Assembly (NCBI GenBank): GCA_913057435.1
Contig: CAJXNY010000004.1
Coordinates: 1 to 64,000 of the forward strand
Reading direction: 5' to 3'
DNA: 64,000 nucleotides
Source: an uncultured Oceanospirillaceae bacterium
GTDB lineage: Bacteria; Pseudomonadota; Gammaproteobacteria; Pseudomonadales; Balneatricaceae
The translations under genes were made by a program, and so were the position numbers. How positions within the stretch are numbered: position 1 is the first letter of the stretch; every line of letters begins with the position of its first letter. This document shows positions 33,238-43,501 of this stretch, one piece after another. The notes below the pieces were generated by a model that was not told the origin of the DNA, ran no database searches, and was given only the letters and a program-made list of their open reading frames with translations.

Positions 33238-33795
33238 TCATGACGCAAGCAACCCACGGTAACGGGGCCAGTCAAAGGCTGGGCCCGGGTCCGTTTTACG
33301 CCCCGGGGCGATATCACTGTGGCCGGTAATACGCTCCGCCAGCAGTGCCGGGTAGGCCTGTTGCAGCGCGGCGGTCACTTTTGCCAGGGCTTCATATTGC
33401 AGATCGGTATAGGGCTGGGTATCGGTGCCTTCCAGCTCGATGCCTATAGAGAAGTCGTTGCAGTTATCCCGCCCGTCAAACAGGCTGGCCCCGGCATGCC
33501 AGGCCCGGCGGTCAAAATCGACAAACTGCACTACCTCGCCATCGCGCTCAATCAGCAGGTGAGAAGAAACCGTCATATCTTTGATTTCCTGATAGAACGG
33601 ATCTGCATCGACAGGCAGCCGGTTCTGAAAAAACAGTTCAATATGACCACTGCCAAACTGGCCGGGCGGCAGGCTGATGTTGTGGATCACCAGTAAGGAC
33701 ACAGCCTCACCCAGAGGCCGGGCATTGCAGTTAGGTGACGGAACCTGACGGGCCTGGCTCAGGCGGTGTTGCACTACGCAGAAGTTATCATCCAT
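33238..33795 (-). CDS. ampD: 1,6-anhydro-N-acetylmuramyl-L-alanine amidase
   Basis: 185 residues, the AmpD length. AmpD is a cytoplasmic zinc amidase that cleaves the stem peptide from anhydromuropeptides during peptidoglycan recycling, and thereby controls beta-lactamase induction through AmpR where present. The zinc ligands are visible: His in LLVIHNISLP, His in RITGHSDIAPGRKTDPGPAF and Asp in the same block. HLLIERDGEVVQFVDFDRRAWHAG and SIGIELEGTDTQPYTDLQY match the family. It is divergent from nadC, the same arrangement as in Pseudomonas and enterics (ampD next to nadC). Confidence 0.95.
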   Translation of the reverse strand: MDDNFCVVQHRLSQARQVPSPNCNARPLGEAVSLLVIHNISLPPGQFGSGHIELFFQNRLPVDADPFYQEIKDMTVSSHLLIERDGEVVQFVDFDRRAWHAGASLFDGRDNCNDFSIGIELEGTDTQPYTDLQYEALAKVTAALQQAYPALLAERITGHSDIAPGRKTDPGPAFDWPRYRGLLAS

Positions 33796-33886
33796 TGGCT
33801 ATCGGCAAGGCACTGATTTTAGTAGAATTGGCCGCCTATCATACCAGAGCCTCCCCCAACCTCTGTAATACGGGTACTGATTCGTT

Positions 33887-34729
33887 ATGCTGACCACGTA
33901 CGACCTGAAAGACGAGATTGTCGCCACCGTCCGCCACGCCCTGAGCGAAGATATTGGCAGCGGTGATATTACCGCCCAGCTGATCCCTGCTGACCAGCAG
34001 GCTACCGCACGCGTGATCAGCCGCCAGCAGGCTATTGTCTGCGGCATCGAGTGGGTAAACGAAGTATTCCGCCAGGTTGACCCGACCATGGTGATCGACT
34101 GGCAGGTAAAAGATGGTGATCTGGTTGAACGCGACCAGGTGCTGTTTTTTGCCAAAGGCGCAGCCCGCAGTATTTTGACTGCCGAGCGTGGCGCGCTGAA
34201 CTTCCTGCAGACACTGTCTGGCACCGCCACCATTGCCCGCCACTATGCGGACCAGGTGGCAGGCACCGGGGTGAAACTGCTGGACACCCGTAAAACTCTG
34301 CCCGGCCTGCGCCTGGCGCAGAAGTACGCGGTCACTCAGGGCGGCTGCTTTAACCACCGCATTGGCCTCTATGATGCGTTTCTGATCAAGGAAAACCACA
34401 TCATGGCCTGTGGTGGTATCAGTAATGCCGTTGCCACTGCGAAGCAAAATGAGCCAGGCAAGCCGGTTGAAGTGGAAGTAGAAACCCATGATGAGCTGGC
34501 TCAGGCGCTGGATGCCGGTGCCGATATCGTGATGCTGGATAACTTCAGCCTGCAGCAGATGCGCGATGCCGTTGTCTTTACCGCAGGCCGCGCCAAGCTG
34601 GAAGCCTCCGGCGGGGTGACCGACGAAATGCTACGCCCGATCGCCGAAACCGGAGTGGATTACATATCCACCGGTGCACTGACCAAGCACTGCGACGCGG
34701 TTGATCTGTCGATGCGACTGATCGACTGA
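33887..34729 (+). CDS. nadC: Nicotinate-nucleotide diphosphorylase (carboxylating)
   Basis: 280 residues. Quinolinate phosphoribosyltransferase makes nicotinate mononucleotide from quinolinate and PRPP in de novo NAD synthesis. Typical blocks are [17 protein letters not shown] (15-31), [38 protein letters not shown] (quinolinate/PRPP-binding Arg and Lys), [16 protein letters not shown] and [25 protein letters not shown]. Complete and ordinary. Divergent from ampD. Confidence 0.96.
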   Translation: MLTTYDLKDEIVATVRHALSEDIGSGDITAQLIPADQQATARVISRQQAIVCGIEWVNEVFRQVDPTMVIDWQVKDGDLVERDQVLFFAKGAARSILTAERGALNFLQTLSGTATIARHYADQVAGTGVKLLDTRKTLPGLRLAQKYAVTQGGCFNHRIGLYDAFLIKENHIMACGGISNAVATAKQNEPGKPVEVEVETHDELAQALDAGADIVMLDNFSLQQMRDAVVFTAGRAKLEASGGVTDEMLRPIAETGVDYISTGALTKHCDAVDLSMRLID

Positions 34730-34740
34730 TCAGTGCCGCA

Positions 34741-34772
34741 CGCGTCGTAGCGCACTATGTGTGTACGACGCG
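34741..34772. terminator. Hairpin after nadC
   Basis: Perfect 9-bp stem CGCGTCGTA/TACGACGCG with a 14-nt loop just behind the nadC stop. No T-run follows directly, so it may act as an RNA-end stabiliser or a weak terminator for both converging genes. Confidence 0.5.
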
Positions 34773-34837
34773 CCTGCCCTTAACGCCCTCTCCCCGCCTC
34801 ATCAATTAACACGACCAGAGTACTGGGCCGGGGTCGA

Positions 34838-35194
34838 TCAGTCAGGCTGGTCACAGCGGCTAACGCCGATCCGCTGCCAGTCGTTTTTCTGCTGGATCGG
34901 GCCCAGATCGTAGATCTCGATCAGCAGGGCTTTGATCCCCACACTGCGAATCAGCTCACAGATGTCTTTGGCATCCTGATTGTGGTCGTCCTGTTTTTTC
35001 ATTACCCCCACGGCCAGTACAGAATCATCTTCCCACCAGACCGGCCGCGCCGGGAAACGGGCGTCAGCCAGTACCAGTGCTTCCACCTGTGATTTACTGA
35101 CCGGGTCGAGTTTCTGACCCTCTTTAATTTTATTGATGTACAGCGTAATACCGACACAGGCGGCGATCAGCAGGATTATTATATTTCGTTTCAT
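34838..35194 (-). CDS. Membrane-anchored protein of unknown function
   Basis: 118 residues from the ATG at 35194. A single N-terminal membrane helix (NIIILLIAACVGITLYI, 3-19) is followed by a small soluble domain facing the periplasm by the positive-inside rule. The domain contains VWWEDDSVLAVGVMKKQDDHNQDAKDICELIRSVGIKALLIEIYDLGPI and ends with a Cys. I do not recognise the family. A longer frame upstream to 35368 would overlap the pilD leader and lacks the membrane helix at its start. Confidence 0.65.
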   Translation of the reverse strand: MKRNIIILLIAACVGITLYINKIKEGQKLDPVSKSQVEALVLADARFPARPVWWEDDSVLAVGVMKKQDDHNQDAKDICELIRSVGIKALLIEIYDLGPIQQKNDWQRIGVSRCDQPD

Positions 35195-35383
35195 TACTGC
35201 ATATCCGATCTGAAGATAGCCCAACATAGTACCCGAACTGAGCCGCCCTGTGGCGACTAACCCACTAAAACTAAAGGCGTATACCGATCCTTCCAGACAA
35301 TGACCCATCCCCTTCGCACCGCCCCTGCAGACTGGTACATTAGCCGCTCTGGCAACTCGCCTGCTCAATCATCTGGAGATGGC

Positions 35384-36244
35384 ATGTATTTTGACCTTTT
35401 CACTAACCAGCCCACGATGGCGCTGGGGGTGACGTTTATTTTTGCATTATGTGTCGGCAGTTTTCTGAATGTAGTCATCCACCGTGTACCGCGAATGATG
35501 GAACTGGAGTGGGAACGTGAAATTGCCGAGGCCCAGGACAATACGCTTGAACAGCCAACTTACAACCTGTCAGTACCCGCATCTCACTGTCCGGGCTGTG
35601 AGCATAAAATCCGCTGGTATGAAAACATCCCTCTGCTTAGCTATCTGTTTTTACGCGGACGCTGCAGTCAGTGTAAAAACAGTATTTCCATTCGCTATCC
35701 GCTGGTTGAGCTGAGCACCGCACTCATTGCCACCTATGGCGTGCACCACTACGGTTTTAATGAGGTCGGCCTGTCGTTTGCCGTGCTGACCTTTATTCTG
35801 GTCAGCCTGGTGATGATCGATTTTGACCACCAGCTACTGCCCGACAACCTGACCCTGCCGTTGCTGTGGATCGGCTTGCTGGTTAACAGTTACAGCGTCT
35901 TCACTACCCTGCACCTGGCGGTCTTTGGTGCAGTAGCGGGTTACCTCAGCCTGTGGCTGGTGTATCAGGGCTTCAAACTGGCCACCGGCAAAGAAGGCAT
36001 GGGCTACGGTGATTTCAAACTGCTGGCAGCGCTGGGGGCCTGGGCCGGTATTGATCAGCTGCCAGTGATTATTTTCCTGTCTGCGCTGATCGCCGCTGCA
36101 CTGGGGATACTCATGATGGCGCTGGGACGGCATACTAGAGAACAGCCGATGCCCTTCGGCCCCTTCCTTGCTGTGGCAGGCTGGGTGGCTATCCTCTGGG
36201 GTGATCAGATTATGGGCGCTTACCATCAGTTTCTTCAGGTGTAA
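35384..36244 (+). CDS. pilD: Type IV prepilin leader peptidase / N-methyltransferase
   Basis: 286 residues from the ATG at 35384, with GGAG 5 bases upstream. PilD cleaves the leader of type IV pilins and type II secretion pseudopilins and methylates the new N-terminus. The N-terminal zinc site is CPGC and CSQC (CxxC twice, about 68-97). The catalytic aspartates are in SLVMIDFDHQLLPD and in the GYGDFKLLAALGAWAG motif (GxGD). Eight hydrophobic segments fit the inner-membrane protease. No pilA/pilB/pilC genes adjoin it in this window. coaE follows after 3 bases. Confidence 0.95.
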   Translation: MYFDLFTNQPTMALGVTFIFALCVGSFLNVVIHRVPRMMELEWEREIAEAQDNTLEQPTYNLSVPASHCPGCEHKIRWYENIPLLSYLFLRGRCSQCKNSISIRYPLVELSTALIATYGVHHYGFNEVGLSFAVLTFILVSLVMIDFDHQLLPDNLTLPLLWIGLLVNSYSVFTTLHLAVFGAVAGYLSLWLVYQGFKLATGKEGMGYGDFKLLAALGAWAGIDQLPVIIFLSALIAAALGILMMALGRHTREQPMPFGPFLAVAGWVAILWGDQIMGAYHQFLQV

Positions 36245-36247
36245 TAT

Positions 36248-36859
36248 ATGTATGTAGTCGGACTTACGGGTGGTATTGGCAGCGGTAAATCCGCTGTATC
36301 GCGCCAGCTGGAAACACTGGGCATCCGGGTGATTGATGCCGATATCGTGGCCCGTGAAGTAGTTGAGCCAGGCGAGCCTGCCCTGCAGCGCATTGCCGAA
36401 CGCTTTGGCAGTGAGGTGCTGACTGGCGATGGCCAGCTCGACCGCCGCCAGCTGCGCGCAATCGTTTTCGCCGACAGCAAACAGCGTACCTGGCTGGAAG
36501 ACCTGCTCCATCCGCTGATTCGTGATCGTATTCTGCAGCAGCTCGAGGCGGCGCAATCAGCCTACACAGTGCTGGCTTCACCGCTATTACTGGAAACCGA
36601 TCAGCACCTGCTGGTTAACCATACCGTGGTGGTCGATGTTGAAGCTGCGCAACAAATCAGCCGTACTGCCAGCCGGGATAACAGTTCGGAGGAGCAGGTC
36701 AGAGCCATTCTGGCGGCTCAGATGAGCCGCGAAGAACGCCTGAACCGGGCTGACAGCGTTGTTGATAACCGGGGTGAACTGACCGCACTGGCCGAGCAGG
36801 TAAGCAACCTGCACCAGCTATTATTAACCGCCGCTGTGCGTGAGAGTGAGTCGTTATGA
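36248..36859 (+). CDS. coaE: Dephospho-CoA kinase
   Basis: 203 residues. CoaE phosphorylates dephospho-CoA at the 3'-OH, the last step of coenzyme A synthesis. The P-loop [10 protein letters not shown] is at 9-18, followed by [17 protein letters not shown] (CoA-binding), and [17 protein letters not shown] near 160, which is the conserved C-terminal lid/arginine block. It overlaps yacG by 4 bases (ATGA), so the two are translationally coupled. Confidence 0.95.
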   Translation: MYVVGLTGGIGSGKSAVSRQLETLGIRVIDADIVAREVVEPGEPALQRIAERFGSEVLTGDGQLDRRQLRAIVFADSKQRTWLEDLLHPLIRDRILQQLEAAQSAYTVLASPLLLETDQHLLVNHTVVVDVEAAQQISRTASRDNSSEEQVRAILAAQMSREERLNRADSVVDNRGELTALAEQVSNLHQLLLTAAVRESESL

Positions 36860-37080
36860 GCCGTAAAATGAACTGCCCGCAGTGCAGCAAGACAATTATC
36901 TACAGCCCTGAAAATCCCCATCGTCCGTTCTGCAGTGAACGCTGCCGGCTGATTGATCTGGGTGAGTGGGCCAGTGAAAGCTACACCATTGAGGCCAGGC
37001 CTGAGCTGGGTACTGCTGATGAGTACAACGACTTCAGTACTGGCATGACCCCGCAGGAACAGCAGAATAATCAGCACTAA
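36856..37080 (+). CDS. yacG: DNA gyrase inhibitor YacG, zinc-binding
   Basis: 74 residues. YacG binds GyrB and inhibits supercoiling by gyrase. The zinc site is complete: CPQC (8-11) and [14 protein letters not shown] (about 27-40), giving the Cys-x2-Cys and Cys-x3-Cys pairs. The order pilD-coaE-yacG is a common gammaproteobacterial operon. Confidence 0.94.
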   Translation: MSRKMNCPQCSKTIIYSPENPHRPFCSERCRLIDLGEWASESYTIEARPELGTADEYNDFSTGMTPQEQQNNQH

Positions 37081-37457
37081 GCCCGACAGGTGTCAGGCCC
37101 TATGACCGAATGTGATGCCAGCCCTGAGCGGCGATCACATTCGGCCCCTTGATCGGCTACCGTCATACCCGGCGGTTCTACCGCTGACCCGCTTAGCGAC
37201 TGCAAATAATTTATCCAGCACGGCCCCACAGCGCAGGTTCCCAGGACGAAAGTCTGCTAATATAGCCGCGTTTTCCGGTCGCACCTTCAGAGCTATCCGG
37301 CGGTCAGCCCGCCCATCCCTGAAGCACTCCGCCATTTCACCTCATTGCTGCACAGAACACCCGTGAAGCGCCCATCACTGGCCTTCTTGTACTGACGCTG
37401 TCGTGCCACGGCTACCGGAAGCCCTTTGATAAACACCGAATACAGGAATAACTGACA
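37081..37457. other. Intergenic region with a perfect hairpin
   Basis: An 11-bp perfect inverted repeat CCGAATGTGAT/ATCACATTCGG (37106-37116 and 37134-37144) follows yacG and probably ends the operon, although no T-run is present. Around 37257-37270 CTGCTAATATAG could be a -10 region for the next gene. No protein-coding gene is seen. Confidence 0.45.
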
Positions 37458-37790
37458 ATGAGCCAAGGCAAAAAGTACAGCTATCAGGTTGCCCAGGAAG
37501 ATAACGGCTGGACCGCTGGCATCGTTCGCCGCGTTTCTGCACACCGCACCACAGTGTCTAAAAGCCAGGATGGGTTTGCCACTGAAGCGCTGGCACAGGA
37601 ATGGGCCGAAGCCGAGCTGAAAGCCTTCAGCGAAGGCCTGGCTGCACGCAATAAGCGCCGTGATGCACAGCGTGAAGAACAGCGTGCCGAGCAGCGCAAA
37701 GCTGACGAAGCCAAAGCCGCCTGGCTGGCCGCCAAAGCTGATCGCGCCGACGCGCCAGACGCTAATGACGACTACGCCAACGACGACTGA
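37458..37790 (+). CDS. DUF3622 family protein
   Basis: 110 residues. Residues 4-60 (KYSYQVAQEDNGWTAGIVRR, then RTTVSKSQDGFATEALAQEWAEAELKAF) match the small DUF3622 family found in marine gammaproteobacteria. The rest is a Lys/Arg/Glu/Ala-rich helix and an acidic tail ending DDYANDD. No signal peptide. Function unknown; a nucleic-acid or ribosome association is conceivable from the charge pattern but is not shown. Confidence 0.8.
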   Translation: MSQGKKYSYQVAQEDNGWTAGIVRRVSAHRTTVSKSQDGFATEALAQEWAEAELKAFSEGLAARNKRRDAQREEQRAEQRKADEAKAAWLAAKADRADAPDANDDYANDD

Positions 37791-37800
37791 GCACCGCCAG

Positions 37801-37826
37801 GCCCCTGATCTGTTTAACTCAGGGGC
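37801..37826 (+). terminator. Hairpin between the DUF3622 and DUF1456 genes
   Basis: Perfect 8-bp stem GCCCCTGA/TCAGGGGC with a 10-nt loop, immediately behind the DUF3622 stop codon. No T-run follows, so termination efficiency is uncertain. Confidence 0.5.
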
Positions 37827-37865
37827 TACCTTGCCCGCCGCTTCTGTTTACCTCTGGAACCTGCC

Positions 37866-38339
37866 GTGACCAACAACGATATTCTGCGCCGCCTGCGCTA
37901 CACCTTTGATTTCAACGACGCCACCATGATAAAGCTGTTTGCCCATGCCGATCATCCGGTAACGCAGGAACAGGTTATTAACTGGCTGCGCAAAGATGAA
38001 GACCCAGCCTTTGAGCGCTGTGGCGACAATCAGCTGGAGCTGTTCCTTGATGGTCTGATCATCGAGAGACGCGGTAAAAAAGACGGCCCTCGGCCCGCAC
38101 TGGCCCACCGCCTGACCCACAATATCGTGCTGCGTAAGCTGCGTATTGCTCTCAATGCTCGCGATGAAGATATGCTCGCGATCATGCAGCTGGCGAATTT
38201 TCGCATCAGCAAACCGGAGCTCAGTGCCCTGTTCCGCCGCGTGGACCATTCCAGCTACCGTGAGTGTCAGGACCAGATCCTGCGTAATTTCCTCACCGGT
38301 ATGCAGTTGAAGTTTCGCCCGAAAGACAGCGCCGAGTAA
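37866..38339 (+). CDS. yehS: DUF1456 family protein (YehS-like)
   Basis: 157 residues, same length as E. coli YehS. Two repeats of the DUF1456 unit are visible: NNDILRRLRYTFDFNDATMIKLFAHAD..VTQEQVINWLRKDEDPAF and THNIVLRKLRIALNARDEDMLAIMQLANFRISKPELSALFRR. The linker KKDGPRPALAH is typical. Cytoplasmic; function not established. It is followed by a strong bidirectional terminator. Confidence 0.92.
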   Translation: MTNNDILRRLRYTFDFNDATMIKLFAHADHPVTQEQVINWLRKDEDPAFERCGDNQLELFLDGLIIERRGKKDGPRPALAHRLTHNIVLRKLRIALNARDEDMLAIMQLANFRISKPELSALFRRVDHSSYRECQDQILRNFLTGMQLKFRPKDSAE

Positions 38340-38366
38340 GCCTGGCGATTGCGATATCAGATACAG

Positions 38367-38394
38367 AAAAGCCAGCTCACTGAGCTGGCTTTTT
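38367..38394. terminator. Bidirectional intrinsic terminator
   Basis: AAAAGCCAGCTC/GAGCTGGCTTTT hairpin with A and T runs on either side. It ends both the plus-strand yehS-like gene and the minus-strand MutT/ThiE gene. Confidence 0.88.
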
Positions 38395-38438
38395 GCTGTG
38401 TGGCCGATGGCAGTGATGCCTGGCCGCTTACCGCCGGG

Positions 38439-39404
38439 TTATCGTTTCCACCACTGACGAATTCCGGCAACACCCTGAGCACCGGCGGCCCTGGCCTGGC
38501 TCAGTTGCGCCTCACCGACACCGCCGAGAGCAAACACTGGAATCGGCAGCTCTGCCACCAGCGCTTCAAACTCAGCCCAGCCCAGTACCGGCTCAGCCGG
38601 ATGGCTGGCCGTGGGCAATACCGGTGACAGCGTCACGTAATCCAGCCCTTTGGCCACTGCCATCGCCAGCTCTGCAGCGTTATGGCAGGACGCTCCCAGC
38701 CAGCGGCCACTGAACTGGTCACGGTGTGACAGCTCAGCCAGTCGATGCCGGTTAAGGTGCAATGCCTGAGCAGACAGGGCTTCTGCCTGCGCCAGGCTGC
38801 AGTTCAGCACCAGGGTAACAGCCTGATCATCTGCCAATGGCTGCATGGCCTGAGCCAGCTCGCCATAGCGGGTTTCATCCAGTTCAGGCGCACGCAACAT
38901 CAGCATCGACAGGCCATGCTCAGCAATCATCTGCTGCACCTGGGTCAGATAGTGCTGTTGCTGGTCCGGCCATGCCAGCCCGGCAGCTACAGCACCGGTA
39001 ATCGCCAGCCGGTCGGCCAGCAAGGCTGCCGTCACAATCGGCGTGTTTGCTGCCGGAAACGGATACAGATCCAGCTCGTCCGGGGCCACCCAGCGCACCG
39101 GCTGCCCCTCACGACCATAAGGGTCACCAGCAAATGCTGTCACCGTATACACATCCAGCAACACCGATTTATCCGGGTAGTGGTGTGGAATACGGATCAG
39201 CGGTTGTGCCTGCCTGAGCTGGATGCCCAATTCTTCATCCAATTCGCGGTACAGCGCATCGACCACCGGCTCCCCGGCCTCAACCTTGCCACCGGGGAAC
39301 TCCCAGAGTCCACCCTGATGCTTATCCGCAGGCCGCTGGGCCAGCAGGATATTGCCCTGGGCATCGAGAATGACCGCGGCGGCCACATGGATCAGTTTCG
39401 TCAT
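38439..39404 (-). CDS. mutT: Nudix hydrolase MutT fused to a ThiE-like domain
   Basis: 321 residues from the ATG at 39404, one base after the argJ stop. The N-terminal part (1-130) is a MutT-type Nudix hydrolase that removes oxidised dGTP. Its Nudix box GGKVEAGEPVVDALYRELDEELGI (about 37-60) follows the GxxxExxxxxREUxEEx(U) pattern, where U is a bulky aliphatic residue. The C-terminal part (about 150-321) is a TIM-barrel of thiamine-phosphate-synthase type (GASCHNAAELAMAVAKGLDYVTLSPVLPTASHP, ALGGVGEAQLSQARAAGAQGVAGI). The fusion is known from Pseudomonas and relatives; whether the ThiE part is active is unclear. The secA-argJ-mutT order is typical of this group. Confidence 0.92.
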   Translation of the reverse strand: MTKLIHVAAAVILDAQGNILLAQRPADKHQGGLWEFPGGKVEAGEPVVDALYRELDEELGIQLRQAQPLIRIPHHYPDKSVLLDVYTVTAFAGDPYGREGQPVRWVAPDELDLYPFPAANTPIVTAALLADRLAITGAVAAGLAWPDQQQHYLTQVQQMIAEHGLSMLMLRAPELDETRYGELAQAMQPLADDQAVTLVLNCSLAQAEALSAQALHLNRHRLAELSHRDQFSGRWLGASCHNAAELAMAVAKGLDYVTLSPVLPTASHPAEPVLGWAEFEALVAELPIPVFALGGVGEAQLSQARAAGAQGVAGIRQWWKR

Positions 39405-39405
39405 A

Positions 39406-40620
39406 TCAGCTGCGGTAGTCAGCGTTGATGGTGACGTAATCATGGGACAGGTCAGTGGTCCAGACGATCTCATTGACATCACCCCGGTTGAGCACGATGC
39501 GGATACGGATATCCTGCTGCGCCATCACGGCGGCACCGGCCTCTTCGGTGTAGCTCAGCGCACGGCCACCATTTTCGACAATGCAGACATCGTCCAGGTA
39601 AATCTGCAACGCATCAATGTCCAGCTGATCCACTCCGGCACGGCCAACGGCTGCCAGAATACGACCCCAGTTGGCATCGGAGGCGAACAGCGCGGTTTTC
39701 ACCAGCGGTGAGTGTGCCACGGTGAATGCAACATCCAGCGCTTCCTGCTGCGCTGCGGCTTTTTCCACTTCGATGGCGACAAACTTGGTCGCGCCTTCGC
39801 CGTCACGGATGATGGCGTGCGCCAGCTCGATCATCAGCTGATCCAGTGCCGCCGAAAATTGTGCCAGATCAGCTTCGCTGCTGATCTCAACACCGCTGGC
39901 ACCGGTTGCCGCCAGAATGCAGGAATCGTTGGTCGAGGTATCGCTGTCCACCGTAATACGGTTAAACGAGCGCTGGGTCGCACTGCTTAGCAGAGTCTGC
40001 AGTGCAGGCTGAGCGATTTTAGCGTCGGTGGCAACATAGCCCAGCATGGTCGCCATGTTCGGCTGGATCATACCGGAGCCTTTGGAGATGCCCGTCAGCG
40101 TGACTGTCTGGCCGTTGATCTCCAGCTGAACACTGGACCCTTTCAGACGTGTGTCCGTGGTCAGAATACCTTCAGCCGCCAGCGTCCAGTTATCTTCTTT
40201 AAGGTCGGCTTTGGCATCACCCAGCACCGCCAGGATCTTATCCACGGGCAGTGGCTCACCGATCACACCGGTAGAAAATGGCAGCACTTCTTCAGCCGCC
40301 ACATCACACAGCTGGGCCACCGCACTGATACAGCGCTGAGCATCATCCAGCCCCTGTGCACCGGTGCCCGCATTGGCGTTGCCGGTGTTGGTCAGCAGGT
40401 AGCGTGAGATATGCGTCTGCAGATGGCGCTTACACACCTGTACCGGCGCGGCACAGAAAGCATTCAGGGTGAACACACCTGCAACGGTGCTGCCTGGTGC
40501 GATTTCCATCAGTACCACATCACGACGGCCCGGCTTTTTGATGCCAGCAGAGGCAACGCCCAGCCTGAACCCGGCAACGGGATGCATTGTTGCGGGAAAC
40601 GTATCAGATCCTACAGCCAT
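39406..40620 (-). CDS. argJ: Glutamate N-acetyltransferase / amino-acid acetyltransferase
   Basis: 404 residues. ArgJ transfers acetyl from N-acetylornithine to glutamate (and in the bifunctional form also uses acetyl-CoA) in arginine synthesis. It is self-processed to two chains before the nucleophilic Thr in SGMIQPNMATMLGYVATDA. Other blocks are GFRLGVASAGIKKPGRRDVVLMEI at the start, NTGNANAGTGAQG, STGVIGEPLP, DSDTSTNDSCILAATG and ASDANWGRILAAVGRAG. Complete and ordinary. It follows secA after a bidirectional terminator and leads directly into mutT. Confidence 0.95.
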   Translation of the reverse strand: MAVGSDTFPATMHPVAGFRLGVASAGIKKPGRRDVVLMEIAPGSTVAGVFTLNAFCAAPVQVCKRHLQTHISRYLLTNTGNANAGTGAQGLDDAQRCISAVAQLCDVAAEEVLPFSTGVIGEPLPVDKILAVLGDAKADLKEDNWTLAAEGILTTDTRLKGSSVQLEINGQTVTLTGISKGSGMIQPNMATMLGYVATDAKIAQPALQTLLSSATQRSFNRITVDSDTSTNDSCILAATGASGVEISSEADLAQFSAALDQLMIELAHAIIRDGEGATKFVAIEVEKAAAQQEALDVAFTVAHSPLVKTALFASDANWGRILAAVGRAGVDQLDIDALQIYLDDVCIVENGGRALSYTEEAGAAVMAQQDIRIRIVLNRGDVNEIVWTTDLSHDYVTINADYRS

Positions 40621-40640
40621 TTTTATTCTCTCCAGACGGC

Positions 40641-40666
40641 GAAAAAGCAGCGTGGGCTGCTTTTTC
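40641..40666. terminator. Intrinsic terminator after secA
   Basis: GAAAAAGCAGC-GTGG-GCTGCTTTTTC: an 11-bp stem with A/T runs. It lies between the secA stop and the argJ start, so argJ needs its own promoter or read-through. Confidence 0.85.
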
Positions 40667-40719
40667 AGGGTTCTATCAAAGTGGTCAGGGCGACTGGCTG
40701 TCCCCCTGACCAGTCAGGC

Positions 40720-43467
40720 TCAGCTCAGCTTGCCATGACACTGTTTGTATTTTTTACCGGAACCACAAGGACAAGGATCATTTCGGCCCACTTTGGCTTC
40801 GGAACGCACGAACGTTTCCTGCCCTTCCAGGCCTTCACCTTCCATCTCGGAACCATCAGCTTCGTCCATGCCACTGCCGGACGCATGCTGATAATTCATC
40901 TGCTGGTTTTCAGCCTGTTCACGGCGCTGCTGTTCCATCTCTTCCACATCTTCAGGCTGACGCACCTGTACATGGCTGAGAATACGAACCACATCACGTT
41001 TGATGTTTTCCAGTAACTCCTGGAACAGCTGGAATGCTTCGCGCTTGTATTCCTGTTTCGGGTTTTTCTGAGCGTAACCGCGCAGATGGATACCCTGGCG
41101 CAGATGATCCATGGTCTGCAGGTGTTCTTTCCACAGCGTATCGACGATCTGCAGCATGACCTGCTTCTCGAACAGGCGCATGGTTTCTTCACCGACCTGC
41201 TCTTCTTTCTGCTGGTAGGCGCTCATCACCTCAAAGCGGATTTTCTCGCGCAGGGTGTCTTCATGCAGGGTATCGTCGTTATCCAGCCATTCCTGAACCG
41301 GTGCATGGATACCAAAATCGGTTTCCAGTGCTTTCTCCAGCCCCGCAACATCCCACTGCTCTTCCAGGCTCTGCGGCGGCACGTACTCGTTGATGCCGTT
41401 TTCGACCATCTCCTCTCGTACCGCATTCACGGTTTCAGACACGTCGTCGCTGGCCATCAGCTGGTTACGCTGGCCGTACACCACGGTACGCTGATCGTTG
41501 GCAACGTCATCGTATTCCAGCAGTGACTTACGCATATCGAAGTTGCGGCCCTCAACTTTACGCTGGGCCTTTTCGATCGCGTTGGTCACCATTTTATGTT
41601 CTATCGCTTCGCCATTTTCCATACCCAGCGCCTGCATAAACTGGCGCACACGGTCAGAGGCGAAGATACGCATCAGATCATCTTCCAGTGACAGGAAAAA
41701 GCGGGAGTAACCCGGATCACCCTGGCGGCCAGCACGGCCACGCAGCTGGTTATCGATACGGCGAGATTCGTGACGTTCAGTACCCAGGATATGCAGGCCA
41801 CCGGCTTCCATCACAGTATCGTGCCGTACTTGCCACTGCGCTTTGGTCTCTGCAATCTGTTCATCCGTCGCGTCAGGACCCAGCTCTGCCAGCAAAGCTT
41901 CTAGCTTGCCACCCAGCGCAATATCCGTACCACGACCGGCCATGTTAGTGGCGATGGTCACCGCACCCGGGCAACCGGCATTGGTGATAATACTGGCTTC
42001 ACGGGCATGGTTTTTAGCGTTCAGTACGTCGTGCGTGATACCGGCTTTCGTCAACAGTGTGGACAGCAGCTCGGAGGATTCAACCGAGGCTGTACCCACC
42101 AGGACGGGTGCCTGTTTTTCCTGCAGTTTTTCGATCTCTTTTACAATGGCAGCGTATTTCTCTTCCATAGTAAGGAAGACACAGTCGTTAGCGTCGGTAC
42201 GGGCAACAGGACGGTTAGTTGGAATAACCACCACGTCCAGGCCGTAGATCTGACGCAGCTCGAAGGCTTCAGTATCCGCCGTACCGGTCATACCGGACAG
42301 CTTATTGTACAGCCGGAAGTAGTTCTGGAAGGTGGTGGAGGCCAGCGTCTGGCTTTCCAGCTGGATATCCACGCCTTCTTTGGCTTCTACCGCCTGGTGC
42401 AGGCCTTCAGACCAGCGACGACCCGGCATAATACGGCCGGTGTGCTCATCGACGATGACGACCTGATTTTCCTGGACGATATAGTCGCGATCGCGCTGGA
42501 ACAGGTTATGTGCACGTAAACCTGCCAGCACATGGTGCAACAGATTCAGGTTGTGCGGTGCATACAGGCTTTCACCTTCTTTGAGCAGGCCTTCCTTGGT
42601 CAGCAACTGCTCAACATACTGATGACCGGCTTCAGTCATCTCAACCGTACGGTTTTTCTCGTCCACCACAAAGTGCTCATCGATTACCTGACTTTCGTCT
42701 TTGATATCGATTTCACCGTGGAACTGCTCCAGCTGCGGGATCAGCAGGTTAACAGCATGGTAAGTGGCGGAGCCATCTTCAGCCGGGCCGGAGATGATCA
42801 GTGGCGTACGGGCTTCATCAATCAGGATGGAGTCAACTTCATCGACCACGGCGAAGTTGAAATCACGCTGCACTTTTTCATCCAGGCTGAACGCCATGTT
42901 GTCGCGCAGGTAATCAAAACCAAATTCGTTATTGGTGCCATAGGTGATGTCAGAGTTGTAGGCAGCCCGTTTGGTTTCTGGATCCTGCTGCGACAGCACC
43001 ACCCCCACCCGCATACCCAGCGCTTCATACAGTGGACGCATCCACTCAGCATCACGGCTGGCCAGATAGTCGTTCACGGTAACCACGTGGACACCGTCGC
43101 CGCCCAGGGCATTCAGGTAAACCGGCAGTGTACCTACCAGGGTTTTACCTTCACCGGTACGCATTTCGGCAACCTTGCCGTCATGCAGCGAGATACCACC
43201 GATCATTTGCATATCGAAGTGGCGCATATCCATAACGCGCTTAGACGCTTCACGAACCACGGCGAATGCTTCTGGCAGCAACTGCTCCAGCGTAGCATCA
43301 CCGGCAAGACGTTCGCGGAACTCGTCTGTTTTGGCCTTCAGCTGGTCATCACTCAGTGACTCCAGCTCTGCTTCCAGCGCGTTAATCTGTTTAACGATCC
43401 GACCCATACGTTTGAGTTCGCGATCGTTCTTACTTCCGAAGACCTTTTTAAACAGTGAGCCCAGCAT
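40720..43467 (-). CDS. secA: Protein translocase ATPase SecA
   Basis: 915 residues. SecA drives Sec-dependent export through SecYEG. Visible landmarks: Walker [11 protein letters not shown] (about 103-112), [19 protein letters not shown], the cross-linking domain, [39 protein letters not shown] and the C-terminal SecB/lipid-binding zinc motif [14 protein letters not shown]. In enteric bacteria secA is preceded by the arrest peptide gene secM. Here no such gene is recognised and the leader instead holds a set of hairpins (see separate entry). Confidence 0.97.
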   Translation of the reverse strand: MLGSLFKKVFGSKNDRELKRMGRIVKQINALEAELESLSDDQLKAKTDEFRERLAGDATLEQLLPEAFAVVREASKRVMDMRHFDMQMIGGISLHDGKVAEMRTGEGKTLVGTLPVYLNALGGDGVHVVTVNDYLASRDAEWMRPLYEALGMRVGVVLSQQDPETKRAAYNSDITYGTNNEFGFDYLRDNMAFSLDEKVQRDFNFAVVDEVDSILIDEARTPLIISGPAEDGSATYHAVNLLIPQLEQFHGEIDIKDESQVIDEHFVVDEKNRTVEMTEAGHQYVEQLLTKEGLLKEGESLYAPHNLNLLHHVLAGLRAHNLFQRDRDYIVQENQVVIVDEHTGRIMPGRRWSEGLHQAVEAKEGVDIQLESQTLASTTFQNYFRLYNKLSGMTGTADTEAFELRQIYGLDVVVIPTNRPVARTDANDCVFLTMEEKYAAIVKEIEKLQEKQAPVLVGTASVESSELLSTLLTKAGITHDVLNAKNHAREASIITNAGCPGAVTIATNMAGRGTDIALGGKLEALLAELGPDATDEQIAETKAQWQVRHDTVMEAGGLHILGTERHESRRIDNQLRGRAGRQGDPGYSRFFLSLEDDLMRIFASDRVRQFMQALGMENGEAIEHKMVTNAIEKAQRKVEGRNFDMRKSLLEYDDVANDQRTVVYGQRNQLMASDDVSETVNAVREEMVENGINEYVPPQSLEEQWDVAGLEKALETDFGIHAPVQEWLDNDDTLHEDTLREKIRFEVMSAYQQKEEQVGEETMRLFEKQVMLQIVDTLWKEHLQTMDHLRQGIHLRGYAQKNPKQEYKREAFQLFQELLENIKRDVVRILSHVQVRQPEDVEEMEQQRREQAENQQMNYQHASGSGMDEADGSEMEGEGLEGQETFVRSEAKVGRNDPCPCGSGKKYKQCHGKLS

Positions 43468-43501
43468 GCTGTAATAATCAACCTATTGAATACTAAAGTC
43501 A